Assembly (NCBI GenBank): GCA_036502005.1
Contig: DASXZH010000047.1
Span: forward strand, 1 to 49,117
Direction: 5' to 3'
Length of the DNA stretch: 49,117 bases
DNA from: DASXZH01 sp036502005
GTDB taxonomy: Bacteria; Armatimonadota; Fimbriimonadia; Fimbriimonadales; Fimbriimonadaceae
How positions within the stretch are numbered: position 1 is the stretch's first letter; every line of letters begins with the position of its first letter. This document shows, in pieces, positions 49,067 through 49,117 of the stretch. The notes beneath the pieces are model-generated. The model was given only the letters and a program-made list of their open reading frames with translations, did not search any database and was not told the DNA's origin. The position numbers and the translations under genes are program-made.

Positions 49067-49117
49067 ATGCCATGGAAGGAGTGTTCGGTAATGGAAGAAC
49101 GATTTCGTTTTGTACTT
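49067..49117 (+). CDS. IS481-family transposase, N-terminal start (partial)
   Basis: The 17 codons visible encode MPWKECSVMEERFRFVL, the usual beginning of IS481-type transposases, before the helix-turn-helix. AGGAGG lies about 11 bases upstream. The gene runs off the window. Confidence 0.85.
   Translation, partial: MPWKECSVMEERFRFVL

Overview
The window has no rRNA or tRNA, so the source organism is inferred. Base composition is moderate (about half GC), many genes start with GTG or TTG, and several have a -10-like box right against the start codon. The haem enzymes are of the coproporphyrin-dependent (ChdC/HemQ) type, and intergenic spaces carry 7-bp-period repeats. A free-living, diderm-like heterotroph from a little-studied phylum is likely; Armatimonadota (Fimbriimonadia-like) is my best guess, at low confidence. 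The window is bounded by two insertion-sequence fragments: the end of an IS3-family transposase (1-101) and the start of an IS481-family element (48984-49117).

Layout. (1) 274-11107, + strand: a phage or gene-transfer-agent-like tail module in the order DUF2460, two small genes, DUF2163, NlpC/P60, small genes, a tail hub protein apparently split over two ORFs, and a tail-fibre-like protein. Unlike a normal phage, its cistrons are separated by three classes of repeat. A convergent SGNH hydrolase follows. (2) 12450-17253, +: a surface-glycan group (acyltransferase, methyltransferase, GT2 glycosyltransferase, Caps_synth). (3) 17441-19729: a DUF1778/GNAT toxin-antitoxin pair, a membrane-anchored HNH-like protein, a His/Met-rich exported protein and an MmcQ/YjbR protein. 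(4) 19938-29911, -: a rhomboid-like protein without the catalytic serine, preceded in transcription order by nine haem genes hemA-hemC-hemD-hemB-chdC-hemL-hemE-cgoX-cpfC. All eight junctions overlap, and together they encode the whole route from glutamyl-tRNA to haem b. (5) 29995-38180: beta-propeller lipoprotein, ankyrin membrane protein, polysaccharide export protein, RsmI, UDP-glucuronate decarboxylase-like protein, class V aminotransferase and a secreted metzincin. (6) 38177-42431: GH89 alpha-N-acetylglucosaminidase with a LacI-type operator, an orphan DUF433 protein, and two exported redox proteins. (7) 42624-46809: molybdopterin genes moaD, a MoaE-MoeB-rhodanese fusion, moaC and moaA, interrupted by a second DUF1778/GNAT pair. 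(8) 46942-49117: a DUF2961/GH172 protein, a small unknown gene, a truncated D12-class adenine methyltransferase and the IS481 end.

The most unusual features are: a family of heptanucleotide repeat arrays with several unrelated unit sequences but one constant 7-bp period, which have entered or border several genes; the repeat-studded tail module with carbohydrate-binding-like repeats inside its hub proteins; the gapless complete haem operon; and the triple-domain molybdopterin protein. Functions are assigned by reading sequence motifs only; no database search was possible.
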